The notes: generated by a model from the letters alone, not told the origin. A stretch of 64,000 nt of DNA from Roseomonas sp. (GCA_020249505.1 JADCFN010000008.1:1-64000); one strand, 5' to 3'; positions 17,193-25,967 are shown, counted from the stretch's first letter. A program made the numbers and translations.

Positions 17193-18175
17193 AGCCTCAC
17201 GGGTTTGCCGCTGGCAAGTGACGCATTGGCGGCCTCCGCCAAAACCAGGGCGCGGCGGCCATCTTCCGCGCCGACCGGCATGGGCGTTTTGTTTAAGACG
17301 GCATCGATAAAAGCCGCCAATTCGATGCGATAGGCATCCGCATAGCGTTCCAGAAAGAAATGCAGCGGCTTATCGGAAGCAACCGCCCGGCCATCGGCCA
17401 ATTCCACCGTGGTGGGTGTGCGATTGCCCGCCAATAGACGCCCGCCACTGCCAAAAACCTCCACGCGCTGATCATAGCCGTAGCGGGCGCGCCGGCTATT
17501 ATTGATATGCGCCATGCGCCCGCTTGGCGTGCGCAGCAGCACCATGGCGCTATCAATATCGCCGGCAGCGCCAATCGCCTGATCCACCAGATTGGCGCCA
17601 TAGGCGAAGACCTCATTGGGTTCCTCACCCAGCATCCAGCGCGCCATATCGAAATCATGAATCGTCATGTCGCGAAACAACCCGCCTGATACCTTCACAT
17701 AAGAAATCGGCGGTGGCGCGGGGTCTCGGCTCGTGATGATGACCTGTTCCACTGTGCCAATCGCGCCGGTAGCGATGCGGCGATGCAATTCCGCGAAAGA
17801 TGGATCAAAGCGCCGATTGAACCCAACCAGCATCGGCACGCCGGCCTTGGCCACTTCGGCCAAGCACGCATCCACGCGTGGCAGCGCAAGATCAATCGGC
17901 TTTTCGCAGAATATCGCCTTGCGCTGGCGCGCGGCGGCAATCACCAGATCGGCATGGGTATCGGTGGAAGACGCGATAATCACCGCGCCAACTTCCGGAT
18001 CGGCCAGCGCGCTTGCGGTATCACTGACGCGCGCGCCATGGCGTGTGGCGAGCGCTGCCGCCGCTTCGCCATTGATATCCACCACATGCTTCAGCCTGGC
18101 ATGGCCGGACGCGGCAAGATTGCCGGCATGGATGGCGCCGATACGTCCGGCGCCGAATTGGGCGAAGGTCAGCAT
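17189..18175 (-). CDS. iolG: Inositol 2-dehydrogenase-like oxidoreductase (Gfo/Idh/MocA family)
   Basis: NAD-dependent oxidoreductase of 328 residues, expected to oxidise myo-inositol to scyllo-inosose, the first catabolic step. The N-terminal Rossmann motif is FGAGRIGAIHAGNL, followed by CEKPIDL (the EKP Lys) and the substrate-domain motif GLFRDMTIHDFDMARWML, with the Asp/His typical of IolG. The start is the ATG at 18175 (MLTFAQFGAGRIG); the 100-codon extension upstream overlaps the divergent iolD promoter and is not coding. First gene of the six-gene minus operon. Confidence 0.88.
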   Translation of the reverse strand: MLTFAQFGAGRIGAIHAGNLAASGHARLKHVVDINGEAAAALATRHGARVSDTASALADPEVGAVIIASSTDTHADLVIAAARQRKAIFCEKPIDLALPRVDACLAEVAKAGVPMLVGFNRRFDPSFAELHRRIATGAIGTVEQVIITSRDPAPPPISYVKVSGGLFRDMTIHDFDMARWMLGEEPNEVFAYGANLVDQAIGAAGDIDSAMVLLRTPSGRMAHINNSRRARYGYDQRVEVFGSGGRLLAGNRTPTTVELADGRAVASDKPLHFFLERYADAYRIELAAFIDAVLNKTPMPVGAEDGRRALVLAEAANASLASGKPVRL

Positions 18176-18272
18176 GCGTGGCCTCGCGTTTCCTCGTTGG
18201 TTCTTGCGCGGTGGTTTCAATGACCGTAACACGCAAGAAAGGCGGGACAATACCCCCAGGCGAGGAGATTCC
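18176..18272. promoter_or_regulatory. Divergent promoter region iolG/iolD with an inverted repeat
   Basis: The 97 bases between the two start codons must hold both promoters. They contain a perfect 8-bp inverted repeat TTCTTGCG (18201-18208) and CGCAAGAA (18232-18239), arms centred 31 bases apart, about three helical turns. It could bind a repressor of both operons, or form a hairpin in the iolD leader. iolD has a good AGGAG site at 18263-18267. No regulator gene lies beside the locus. Confidence 0.5.
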
Positions 18273-20111
18273 ATGGCGAGCCTCACTCTGACCGCGGCCG
18301 AGGCCGTGGTCCGCTTCCTGGCAGCGCAGGAAACCGAGATTGATGGCCGGGCGCTGCTGCTTTTCGGCGGTGTCTGGGCGATTTTTGGCCATGGCAATGT
18401 CGCCGGGCTGGGGCCGGCCTTGGAAGCGCAGCGCGCCAAGCTACCGGTTTTTCGCGCGCATAATGAACAGGCCATGGCGCTGGCCGCGATTGCCTATGCC
18501 AAAACCCATGCGCGGCGGCGCATGATGGCCTGCACGAGTTCCATCGGACCCGGCGCGACGAATATGGTGACAGCGGCGGCTGTGGCGCATGCGAATCGCC
18601 TGCCGCTTTTGCTGCTGCCCGGCGATGTCTTTGCCAGCCGCCGCCCTGATCCAGTCTTGCAGCAGATCGAGAATTTCGGTGATGCGACGCTTTCCGCCAA
18701 TGATTGCTTCCGCCCCGTATCGCGCCATTTCGATCGCATCACGCGCGCCGAGCAATTGCTGGCGGCACTTCCCGCCGCCATGCGCGTCCTGACCGATCCT
18801 GCCGAATGCGGCCCCGTCACGCTGGCCTTCCCGCAGGATGTGCAGACGGAGGCCATGGCATGGCCCGCTGCCTTCTTCCGCAAGCGCCTGTGGCGCCCGC
18901 GCGCGGCGGAACCTGACGCGCGAGAACTCGCCGCCGCGGCTGCGCTGCTCGGGCAGGCGAAACGCCCGATCATCATCATCGGTGGTGGTGTGAAATATGC
19001 GCGCGCGGAAGCAGCACTTGAGAAATTTGTCGCGCACAACGGCATTCCCTATGCCGAGACCCAGGCCGGCAAGGGAAGCCTCGCTTGGGATGCGCCGGGC
19101 AATCTGGGCGCCATTGGCGTGACCGGTACGGCGGCGGCCAATGCGCTGGCCGCTCAGGCCGATGTTGTTCTGGCGATTGGCACCAGGTTGCAGGATTTCT
19201 CCACGGGCTCTCGCGCCTTGTTTCCGAAAGCGCGCGTGATCGGCCTGAATGTCGCAGGCTTTGATGCGCATAAGCATGGTGCGCTACCCTTGGTGGCCGA
19301 TGCGGCGCGAGGGCTTGCGGCACTCTCAACCGCGCTCGGCTCTTGGGCCGCGCCGCAAGCCTGGCAAGGCAAGGCACGCAGCGCCATCCAGCGATGGCAG
19401 CGCGTGGTGGATCGCGTCACCGCCGCGCCCAAGGGCAAAAATACTGGCCTGCCGACCGATGCGCAGGTTGTCGGCGCGGTCAATCGCGCCATGCCGCGCC
19501 ATGGCTTGGTGGTATGCGCGGCCGGCGGCCTGCCCGGCGAATTGCACAAGCTATGGCGCGCAACAGATGGCACTGGCTACCATCTGGAATATGGCTATTC
19601 CTGCATGGGCTATGAAATCGCGGGCGGGCTTGGCGCCAAGCTTGCAGCGCCAAACCGCGAAGTGGTAGTAATGGTCGGCGATGGCAGCTACCTGATGATG
19701 AATAGCGAAATCGCGACTTCCATCGCGCTTGGCGCCAAGCTTACGATCATTGTGCTTGATAATCGTGGCTTTGGCTGCATTCATCGCCTGCAACGCGGCA
19801 CGGGCGGCGCGCCCTTCAATAACCTGCTGACCGATAGCGCACCGCGCATTGATTTCGCCGCCCACGCCGCAGCACTCGGCGCTGAGGCGCGCAAGGTCAG
19901 CGATATCGCGGCACTGGAAGCCGCCCTGCCCGCAGCCTTCGCCGCCAAGCGCACGCAAGTGATCGTGATTGAAACAGATCCGGAGACCGGCACGGCCGAA
20001 GGTGGCGCCTGGTGGGAAGTGCCAGTCAGCGCTGCACCGCATTCGCCCGCGCAAAAATCCGCGCGCCAGGATTATGAAGTAAAGCGCCGTAACCAGGCAG
20101 AAGGGGGCTGA
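18273..20111 (+). CDS. iolD: 3D-(3,5/4)-trihydroxycyclohexane-1,2-dione hydrolase
   Basis: Thiamine-diphosphate enzyme that opens the ring of the inosose dehydration product in inositol catabolism. The 612 residues follow the usual three-domain plan. The Pyr domain has FGGVWAIFGHGNVAGLG and the cofactor-activating Glu in RAHNEQAMALAAIAYAK. A middle Rossmann-like domain follows. The PP domain has MVGDGSYLMMNSEIATS and IIVLDNRGFGCIHRL as the Mg/ThDP-binding GDG...N motif. The start is the ATG at 18273 with AGGAG five bases upstream; the longer frame upstream lies on the complement of iolG. iolE follows by two bases. Confidence 0.93.
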   Translation: MASLTLTAAEAVVRFLAAQETEIDGRALLLFGGVWAIFGHGNVAGLGPALEAQRAKLPVFRAHNEQAMALAAIAYAKTHARRRMMACTSSIGPGATNMVTAAAVAHANRLPLLLLPGDVFASRRPDPVLQQIENFGDATLSANDCFRPVSRHFDRITRAEQLLAALPAAMRVLTDPAECGPVTLAFPQDVQTEAMAWPAAFFRKRLWRPRAAEPDARELAAAAALLGQAKRPIIIIGGGVKYARAEAALEKFVAHNGIPYAETQAGKGSLAWDAPGNLGAIGVTGTAAANALAAQADVVLAIGTRLQDFSTGSRALFPKARVIGLNVAGFDAHKHGALPLVADAARGLAALSTALGSWAAPQAWQGKARSAIQRWQRVVDRVTAAPKGKNTGLPTDAQVVGAVNRAMPRHGLVVCAAGGLPGELHKLWRATDGTGYHLEYGYSCMGYEIAGGLGAKLAAPNREVVVMVGDGSYLMMNSEIATSIALGAKLTIIVLDNRGFGCIHRLQRGTGGAPFNNLLTDSAPRIDFAAHAAALGAEARKVSDIAALEAALPAAFAAKRTQVIVIETDPETGTAEGGAWWEVPVSAAPHSPAQKSARQDYEVKRRNQAEGG

Positions 20112-20113
20112 TC

Positions 20114-21001
20114 ATGCGTATTCGTCTTGGGATCAATCCGCTCACCTGGACCAATGATGACATGCCGGAATTGGGCGCGGCCACGCCGCTCGAAATCTGC
20201 CTCGCTGAGGGCAAGCAGGCCGGCTTCGCGGGGTTTGAGCTTGGCCATAAATTCCCGCGCGATGCCACGCTGCTGCGCCCGATTATGGCGCGGCATGAGC
20301 TTGATTTGGTGTCCGGCTGGTATGGCTCGCGCCTGTTGGAACGTGATGTGGATGCCGAAATGGCCGCGGCGGAGGCGCATATCAGCCTTTTGGTGGCGAT
20401 GGGCTGCAAGGTGATGGTGCATGCCGAAGTCGCGCGCGCCATTCATGGCGAAAGGGGTGTTGCGCTGTCACAGCGCCCCGTGATGACCGATGCGGATTGG
20501 GCAATTTTCGCGCCGCGCATTACGGAATTTGCAAAGCGGCTCAAGGCGCGCGGACTATGCCTTGCCTATCACCACCATATGGGCACGGTAATCGAATCCC
20601 AGGCCGAGATTGACCGGCTGATGGCACTCACCAGTCGTGAGGTTGGGCTTTTGCTCGATACCGGCCATCTCACTTTTGCCGGCGGTGATCCCGCGCTGGC
20701 AGCGCGCCAGCATGCGGGGCGGATTGTGCATGTGCATTGCAAGGATATCCGCAGGGCGGTGCTAGGCGAAGCGAAGGCGCGTGATTTGCCTTTTCTGGAA
20801 GCAGTGCTTCAGGGTGTCTTTACCGTGCCCGGCGATGGCTGCGTGGATTACCCAGCGGTGCTGAAACCCCTGGCGGCGGCGGGCTATGCGGGCTGGCTTG
20901 TGGTCGAAGCCGAACAAGACCCCGCCAAGGCGCATCCTTTGACCTATGCGCGCATGGGGCATGACAATCTGGCGCGGCTTGCGCGCGATGCTTTTGGGTA
21001 A
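20114..21001 (+). CDS. iolE: Myo-inosose-2 dehydratase
   Basis: TIM-barrel enzyme (xylose-isomerase-like fold) that dehydrates scyllo-inosose, the step between IolG and IolD. The 295 residues begin MRIRLGINPLTWTNDDMPEL, characteristic of IolE. Metal-binding landmarks are AYHHHMGTVIES, LLLDTGHLTFAGGDP, RIVHVHCKDIR and the C-terminal GWLVVEAEQDP. The gene begins two bases after the iolD stop, with the GGGGG run in the end of iolD as ribosome site. iolB, iolC and iolA are not in the window. Confidence 0.94.
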   Translation: MRIRLGINPLTWTNDDMPELGAATPLEICLAEGKQAGFAGFELGHKFPRDATLLRPIMARHELDLVSGWYGSRLLERDVDAEMAAAEAHISLLVAMGCKVMVHAEVARAIHGERGVALSQRPVMTDADWAIFAPRITEFAKRLKARGLCLAYHHHMGTVIESQAEIDRLMALTSREVGLLLDTGHLTFAGGDPALAARQHAGRIVHVHCKDIRRAVLGEAKARDLPFLEAVLQGVFTVPGDGCVDYPAVLKPLAAAGYAGWLVVEAEQDPAKAHPLTYARMGHDNLARLARDAFG

Positions 21002-21198
21002 TGCGGTAGCAGCAGGGCTATCATTATCCTTTGCCGGCGGCGCTGGGCGCGCGGTCCCTTTGCTGGACGGGCCGACGATAACACAACATGTGATCCCCTT
21101 TGGTGTGGAAGACGCGTCAGTCTTGCAGGGAGCTCACGCTGGCTTCATCGGGAAGCATAATCAAAAAAAAGCGACCGCCCAGTTGGGGAAACCGCCTA

Positions 21199-22704
21199 TC
21201 AGATGCGCCGTTGCACCGTGGGCCTTGCCGGCGCAGACGGCACCAACCGGCGGGAGGGCTCGGCGGCGGATGATGGGCGCTGGGCGGCCGCCATTTGGCC
21301 TGCACGCAACACCTCGTGCTCCGGTGGGCGCTTTTGCATCCGCAGCCACAGCGCCTCATCCCGGCCATAGAAATCCGGGCGAATTTCCACATCCCGCCCG
21401 GCGGAAGCAAGGGCCGTGTGATAGAGCAGAAAAACCGGCACAGGCTCGGGCAGGGATTTGCGCACGGTATCGCCGGTCGCGACCTTTTTCTGGATCACCT
21501 CCATCGGTTCATCCATTAGCAGCGCAGCCAATTCCAGCGGGTTTTGTACGCGAATGCAGCCATTGCTGAGGCGGCGATTATCGCGGCCGAAGGCTTCCTT
21601 GTCCGGCGTGTCATGCAAATAGACATCAAAGCGGTTCGGCATTTCGAACATAACAGCGCCAAGCCCCGCTTGCGGGCCCGGCGCCTGCTTCGCGTCACCA
21701 TTCGGCAGCAGGGTGATCTTGTTCTTCACCAGGTAAAGCGGGTCCTGCTTCAGCATGGGGCGGATATCCGCTTCCACAATATCACTTGGGATGATCCAGG
21801 GCGGGTTAAACAGCGCCGATTCGATCACGGTATGCAATTCAGGGCTTTGCTTCCGATCTGTCGGGTCGCCCACAACAACGCGCGTGACAAAAACCGGCCG
21901 ATCATCGCGATAGAAAATAAGCTGCTGATCTGGCACATTCACCCAAACGCGATCAGCCGGCAGGTCACGCGGCAGCCAGCGTTGGCGTTCCAGATTGGCC
22001 TCAATCACGCGCAAGCGGTTCACGCGGTTGCGGTCTGGGCGCAGTGAATTTTGCTGCCGATGCAGCGCCTCGCGCAGCGCCTTATAGGGCGGGGTTTGCG
22101 GTGCCAGCGCTTCAATGGCAGCAACGGGGTCTGGGCCATCCAGCGCTTCATGCAGCACTTCCGTCACATCCACAGGTTCGGGCTTCAGCGCTTCCCGATC
22201 CTTGCGCCGGCTGGGCGGCACTGCGCCAAAGGCGAGCGCTTCGGCATAGGTCAGCACCGCATGGGTCAGCAGCAAGTCACGCCGGTCGGGCGGAAAACTA
22301 TCCATGCGCCGCAGGAGATCGGCCCGAAACAATGCGGGGTCCAAGCCATGATCGCGCGCCCGCATCACCATTGCCTTGAAGGCCCTCGCCTCGGCTTCGC
22401 GCGTGGTCCACACCGGTTCAAAGTCGCGCCGGGCGTAAAAGCGCCGCAATAGCGCGCCATCCAGGGTTTCGCCGGCAACAACGGGGGGCGGATCCTCCGG
22501 CGCTTGCTGAGGTCCTTCTTCAGGCTGGCGCCCCGCCATCGGCTCAAGCGAATCGCCCTCAGAGGCCGCGCAGCCCACCAGGGCAAGCATGCCGGCCAGG
22601 CCCGCCGCGCCCCGCAAAAGGCTGGCGCGCCGCGAAATCAGGGGCGCTGGCGCTTCGCCCAGCCCCTTTTCATCCCATTCTGGCCCGTTCCAAGACCGTT
22701 TCAC
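21199..22704 (-). CDS. L,D-transpeptidase (YcbB/YkuD type), predicted lipoprotein
   Basis: Cell-wall cross-linking enzyme of 501 residues that forms 3-3 links between meso-diaminopimelate residues. The N-terminus has SRRASLL (RR pair, possible Tat signal) and a lipobox-like LVGC with C45. A scaffold domain follows, then the YkuD catalytic domain from about 250 (VWVNVPDQQLIFYRDD). The catalytic motif is H364 ... S380-x-G-C383-x-R-V in HDTPDKEAF ... LSNGCIRVQNP. The large loop between substrate strands is typical of YcbB. The 197 bases between iolE and this gene's 3' end show no gene or clear terminator. Confidence 0.92.
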   Translation of the reverse strand: MKRSWNGPEWDEKGLGEAPAPLISRRASLLRGAAGLAGMLALVGCAASEGDSLEPMAGRQPEEGPQQAPEDPPPVVAGETLDGALLRRFYARRDFEPVWTTREAEARAFKAMVMRARDHGLDPALFRADLLRRMDSFPPDRRDLLLTHAVLTYAEALAFGAVPPSRRKDREALKPEPVDVTEVLHEALDGPDPVAAIEALAPQTPPYKALREALHRQQNSLRPDRNRVNRLRVIEANLERQRWLPRDLPADRVWVNVPDQQLIFYRDDRPVFVTRVVVGDPTDRKQSPELHTVIESALFNPPWIIPSDIVEADIRPMLKQDPLYLVKNKITLLPNGDAKQAPGPQAGLGAVMFEMPNRFDVYLHDTPDKEAFGRDNRRLSNGCIRVQNPLELAALLMDEPMEVIQKKVATGDTVRKSLPEPVPVFLLYHTALASAGRDVEIRPDFYGRDEALWLRMQKRPPEHEVLRAGQMAAAQRPSSAAEPSRRLVPSAPARPTVQRRI

Positions 22705-22747
22705 CCGTCCAACTCCTGAAACTTCACATTCTACGCAAGAAAAGGGT

Positions 22748-22777
22748 TTGACAACTCGCGAATAATTGACTCTTAAT
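22748..22777 (+). promoter_or_regulatory. Candidate promoter of the small lipoprotein gene
   Basis: TTGACA at 22748-22753 is a perfect -35 element. With an 18-base spacer the -10 would be CTTAAT (22772-22777), a four-of-six match, placing the start about 33 bases before the ATG. A second TTGACT lies at 22767-22772, so the exact start is unsure. Confidence 0.45.
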
Positions 22778-22816
22778 TGCGCCGTTTCCTAGTCTCTAGC
22801 AACCTGGATGTGCAAC

Positions 22817-22987
22817 ATGAACACCGATTCCAAAGAAATGACCCGCAAGGCGCTCCTCCGCAAGGCTGCGGCGGTCGCCATTCTGGCCCCGGCCGCGCTG
22901 CTCGCCGCTTGCGCTTCCGAGCCTGCGCCAGCCCCTGCCCCGGCCCCCGCGCCCGCCCCGGCTCCGGCCCCGCGCGCACGCGGCTGA
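22817..22987 (+). CDS. Small Ala-Pro-rich lipoprotein
   Basis: A 56-codon gene with its own promoter candidate and terminator. The product has a basic N-region (MNTDSKEMTRKALLRK), a hydrophobic stretch (AAAVAILAPAALLAAC) and a lipobox LLAAC with the lipidated Cys at 32. The mature part is CASE followed by about nine Ala-Pro pairs and the ending RARG. A rigid, extended, positively ended lipopeptide of 25 residues would reach from the membrane toward the cell wall. The function is unknown; such short lipoproteins are usually missed in annotation. It lies divergent from the L,D-transpeptidase. Confidence 0.7.
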   Translation: MNTDSKEMTRKALLRKAAAVAILAPAALLAACASEPAPAPAPAPAPAPAPAPRARG

Positions 22988-23073
22988 TCTGTTAGTCTCT
23001 GCTGCGGCGCCTTGGCGCTGGCTCGCAGGGTTCTAGCATCGCGGCCTCATGGGCGGCGTATAGATCTGAAATT

Positions 23074-23105
23074 CCCCGCTGTGCTTCATGTACAGCGGGG
23101 TTTTT
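23074..23105 (+). terminator. Intrinsic terminator after the small lipoprotein gene
   Basis: Nine-bp stem CCCCGCTGT / ACAGCGGGG (23074-23082 with 23092-23100), loop of nine, then TTTTT (23101-23105). It closes a transcript of roughly 320 bases that carries only the 56-codon gene. Confidence 0.88.
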
Positions 23106-23357
23106 ATTGTTTTCCAAACGGGGCGGTAGTCATCCGCATCGGCGTGTAGTTTTAATCTGCAGTCGGCGCTTCATGCCTAACCTCGTCTCTGCCCAACCCA
23201 TGGGATGCAGCGCACAGCCTCGGGGCTGAATTGACTAACGCGCGACGCGGCCTTCCCTTATCGCCATTAGAATTATGTCCATTCGCCGCCCCTCCAAAAG
23301 AAGAAGCCTGGGTTTGCAGCCGGCAGCGGGCGCATTTCGGGTATCAGGCAAGTCATT
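23106..23357. other. Intergenic region upstream of marC
   Basis: No gene is supported here. The stretch must hold the marC promoter, but no convincing -35/-10 pair with good spacing is seen. TTGACT at 23231-23236 is a possible -35 without a matching -10. No riboswitch-like fold was recognised. Confidence 0.4.
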
Positions 23358-24044
23358 ATGACCGCTTCCGCCATTTTCGGGGATTTGGTTGCCGCCTGGC
23401 TTTTCGGGTTTTCGGCGCTGATCAGCATTATCAACCCGCCCGCCGGTGCGCTCATCTTCCATGGCATGACGCGCTGGCTGACCGAACAGGAACGCGCGCG
23501 GCTCGCGCGGTCCATCGCCATCAATAGCTTCATTGTGCTGCTTGCCGCACTTTTCCTCGGCACGCCCATCCTCGGCTTTTTCGGTATTTCACTGGAAGCC
23601 TTGCGGATCGCGGGCGGCCTGACGGTCGCGGTGGCTGGCTGGCAAATGCTGAATGAGGAAGACGACAATCAGCGCCGCGAATCCCAGGCTCCTGCCGCCC
23701 TGGATACCGCCCCGGTCGAGCGCATGAGCTTCTTTCCGCTGACCCTGCCGCTGACCACCGGGCCGGGCACTATCGCCGCTTCCATCGCGCTTTCTGCGGA
23801 ACGACGTTCCTCTGAAATCAGCGATATTGTATTGAATACGCTGGCCTTCACGCTGACTGCGGCGACGGTCGCACTCACCGTTTGGATTGCCTATGCCAAT
23901 GCCGCCGCCGTGGCGCGCAAGCTTGGCCCTACGGGCATGTTGATTGCGGCCAAGCTTGCCGCCTTCGTGCTGCTATGTATCGGCGCACAAATCATGCTGA
24001 CGGGCGTGCTCGACGCCCTGAAGCCCCTTCTCGCGATGCGGTAA
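23358..24044 (+). CDS. MarC-family integral membrane protein
   Basis: A 228-residue protein with six predicted membrane helices, of the MarC/UPF0056 family. Landmarks are the N-terminal LFGFSALISIINPPAGALIFHGMT (the conserved NP in the first helix), FFGISLEALRIAGGLTVAVAGWQML, and FFPLTLPLTTGPGTIAASIAL (PLT.GPG signature). The transport role is not established; the old link to antibiotic resistance has not held up. It appears to be a single-gene unit followed by an M20 peptidase gene 36 bases downstream. Confidence 0.88.
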   Translation: MTASAIFGDLVAAWLFGFSALISIINPPAGALIFHGMTRWLTEQERARLARSIAINSFIVLLAALFLGTPILGFFGISLEALRIAGGLTVAVAGWQMLNEEDDNQRRESQAPAALDTAPVERMSFFPLTLPLTTGPGTIAASIALSAERRSSEISDIVLNTLAFTLTAATVALTVWIAYANAAAVARKLGPTGMLIAAKLAAFVLLCIGAQIMLTGVLDALKPLLAMR

Positions 24045-24080
24045 CGTAGCGCGCCATCCCAAGATCAGGAGGATAAAACC

Positions 24081-25280
24081 ATGGGCAGCCCTGCCGAGAT
24101 GATTGACGTTGAATACGCGACGGAAATGCTGATCCGCCTACTAGCGATTGACAGCGTGACAGGGTTTGAAGCCGCCATCGGCGCTGCCATTGTGGATGAG
24201 CTGAAGAAGGTTGGCGTGCCGGCAAGCGCCATCCGCTATGACACGGTGCATCAGCGCATCAAGCTGCCGACCGAAGTTGGCAATCTGATCGTGGACCTGC
24301 CGGGCACCAAGCCTGGCCCGCGGCTATTGTTTTCAACCCACATGGATACCGTGCCGCTCTGCAAAGGTGCGAAGCCGCGGCGGGACGGGGACCGGATTGT
24401 CTCCGATGGCACCACGGCTTTGGGTGGGGATCATGGCACGGGCTGCGCGGTGCTGATCGCGCTGGCAAAAACCCTGATTGATCACAAGCTGCCGCACCCG
24501 CCGATCACCATGCTGTTCACCGTGCGCGAAGAAAGCGGCCTGCATGGCGCGCGGGAACTTGACCCGAAGGATCTTCTTGGTGCCACCATGGGCTTCAATG
24601 TGGACAGCACCCATGCTGCCTTGCTGACCATCGGTGCGGTTGGCCAGCAGAATTGGGAAGTCACCATCAAGGGCAAGGCCGCACATGCCGGCGTTGCGCC
24701 GGAACGCGGCATATCCTCAACGCTCGTGGCCTCCATCGGGCTGACTGAAGCGCAACGCGGCGGCTGGTTCGGCAAGGTGGTGCAGCCGGAAGGCAAGGGT
24801 TCTTCCAATGTCGGTATCTTTGGCGGCAAGGATGGCAAGCCCGCCGGCGATGCCACCAATGTCGTGACCGATTACGTGCACCTGGTTGGTGAAGCGCGCA
24901 GCACGGATGCTGACTTCGCCGTCAAGATCACTGAAGCCTTTGAAGCAGCCTTCAACAAAGCCAAGGCTGAAGTGAAGGATGCCGATGGCGACATGGCCGA
25001 GGTCACTTTCCAAACCCGCACCGCCTATCCGCCCTTCCTGATGTCAGCCGATGATCCCGCCGTGCAGCGCGCGAGAAAGGCCGCCCAATCCATGGGGCTT
25101 GAGCCTGTGACGATGGTGTCCGCAGGTGGGCTGGATGCGAATTGGCTGGTGAAGCATGGCGTGCCGACCGTGACCTTCGGCGCCGGCCAGGCGGAAATCC
25201 ATACCGTGCATGAATATGTGGATGTGCCAGAATTCGCCCAGGGCTGCCGCCTGGCGGTTGCCATCGCGACGCTGGAGTAA
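24081..25280 (+). CDS. M20-family metallopeptidase (tripeptidase/PepT-like)
   Basis: Zinc-dependent cytoplasmic exopeptidase of 399 residues. Metal ligands are visible as H in LLFSTHMDTVP, D in ALGGDHGTGCAVL, the EE pair in TVREESGLHGA (catalytic Glu first), D in GFNVDSTHAAL and the C-terminal His in GQAEIHTVHEYVDV. A dimerisation lid domain lies at about 190-300 (GKAAHAGVAPERGISS). GGCAATT-free spacing to marC and a good AGGAGG site at 24067-24073 support the ATG at 24081. It is followed closely by the two-component genes but need not be functionally tied to them. Confidence 0.88.
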   Translation: MGSPAEMIDVEYATEMLIRLLAIDSVTGFEAAIGAAIVDELKKVGVPASAIRYDTVHQRIKLPTEVGNLIVDLPGTKPGPRLLFSTHMDTVPLCKGAKPRRDGDRIVSDGTTALGGDHGTGCAVLIALAKTLIDHKLPHPPITMLFTVREESGLHGARELDPKDLLGATMGFNVDSTHAALLTIGAVGQQNWEVTIKGKAAHAGVAPERGISSTLVASIGLTEAQRGGWFGKVVQPEGKGSSNVGIFGGKDGKPAGDATNVVTDYVHLVGEARSTDADFAVKITEAFEAAFNKAKAEVKDADGDMAEVTFQTRTAYPPFLMSADDPAVQRARKAAQSMGLEPVTMVSAGGLDANWLVKHGVPTVTFGAGQAEIHTVHEYVDVPEFAQGCRLAVAIATLE

Positions 25281-25292
25281 TATCCGCGCCCC

Positions 25293-25967
25293 ATGCGCAT
25301 CCTGCTGATCGAAGACGATAAGGCGACCGCCGATTACATCGCCAAGGGTCTGCAGGAAATTGGCCATGTCGTGCAGGTGGCGCGCACCGGGCGCGATGGC
25401 ATGCTGCTCGCCGCCGGTGAGGCTTGGGATGTGATCGTGACCGATCGCATGCTGCCGGGGCCGGATGGCCTCACTATTCTGCGCGCGTTGCGGGCTTCCG
25501 GCATTACCACGCCTGTTCTGGTGCTGACCGCGCTTGGTGAGGTGGAACGCCGCGTCGAAGGGCTGGATGCCGGCGCCGATGATTACCTCGCCAAGCCTTT
25601 CGCCTTCAGCGAACTCCGCGCGCGCATCGCCGCCCTTGCGCGCCGCCCAGCACCCAGCATCGATCCAGTATTGCTGCAAGTTGGCGATATTGAACTTGAT
25701 TTGCTGAAGCGCGTGGTGCGGCGCAATGGCCAGCCGGTGGAATTGCTGCCGACCGAAATGCGCCTGCTGGAATTCATGCTGCGTCGGCCCGGCCAGGTGC
25801 TGACCAAGACCATGCTGCTGGAAGGCGTTTGGGATTTGAACTTCGATCCTTCCACCAATTTGGTTGAGGTTCATGTCAGCCGACTGCGCCGCAAGCTTTC
25901 CCAGGAAGGCGCGCCTGTGCCAATCCAGACCATGCGCGGTGTTGGCTATATGCTCGGCCCGCCTTGA
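25293..25967 (+). CDS. OmpR-family response regulator
   Basis: DNA-binding regulator of 224 residues. The receiver domain has the acidic pair E7/D8-D9 in LLIEDDK, the phospho-acceptor D51 in VTDRMLPGPDG and the Lys in YLAKPFAF. The C-terminal winged helix spans about 130-224 (LLPTEMRLLEFMLRRPGQVLTKTMLLEGVWD ... VEVHVSRLRRKL ... TMRGVGYML). Its stop overlaps the kinase start. Position directly before the kinase and a DegP-type protease suggests envelope-stress control. Confidence 0.93.
   Translation: MRILLIEDDKATADYIAKGLQEIGHVVQVARTGRDGMLLAAGEAWDVIVTDRMLPGPDGLTILRALRASGITTPVLVLTALGEVERRVEGLDAGADDYLAKPFAFSELRARIAALARRPAPSIDPVLLQVGDIELDLLKRVVRRNGQPVELLPTEMRLLEFMLRRPGQVLTKTMLLEGVWDLNFDPSTNLVEVHVSRLRRKLSQEGAPVPIQTMRGVGYMLGPP

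Noticed and set aside
20946-21569. 207-codon plus-strand open frame after iolE
   Set aside because: It spans the end of iolE, the gap and the complement of the L,D-transpeptidase gene. The gap part has no recognisable homology.
22817-22987. CRISPR-like or tandem repeat array from the GCC-CCG runs
   Set aside because: The repeat is the coding sequence of Ala-Pro pairs in the lipoprotein; no spacers exist.
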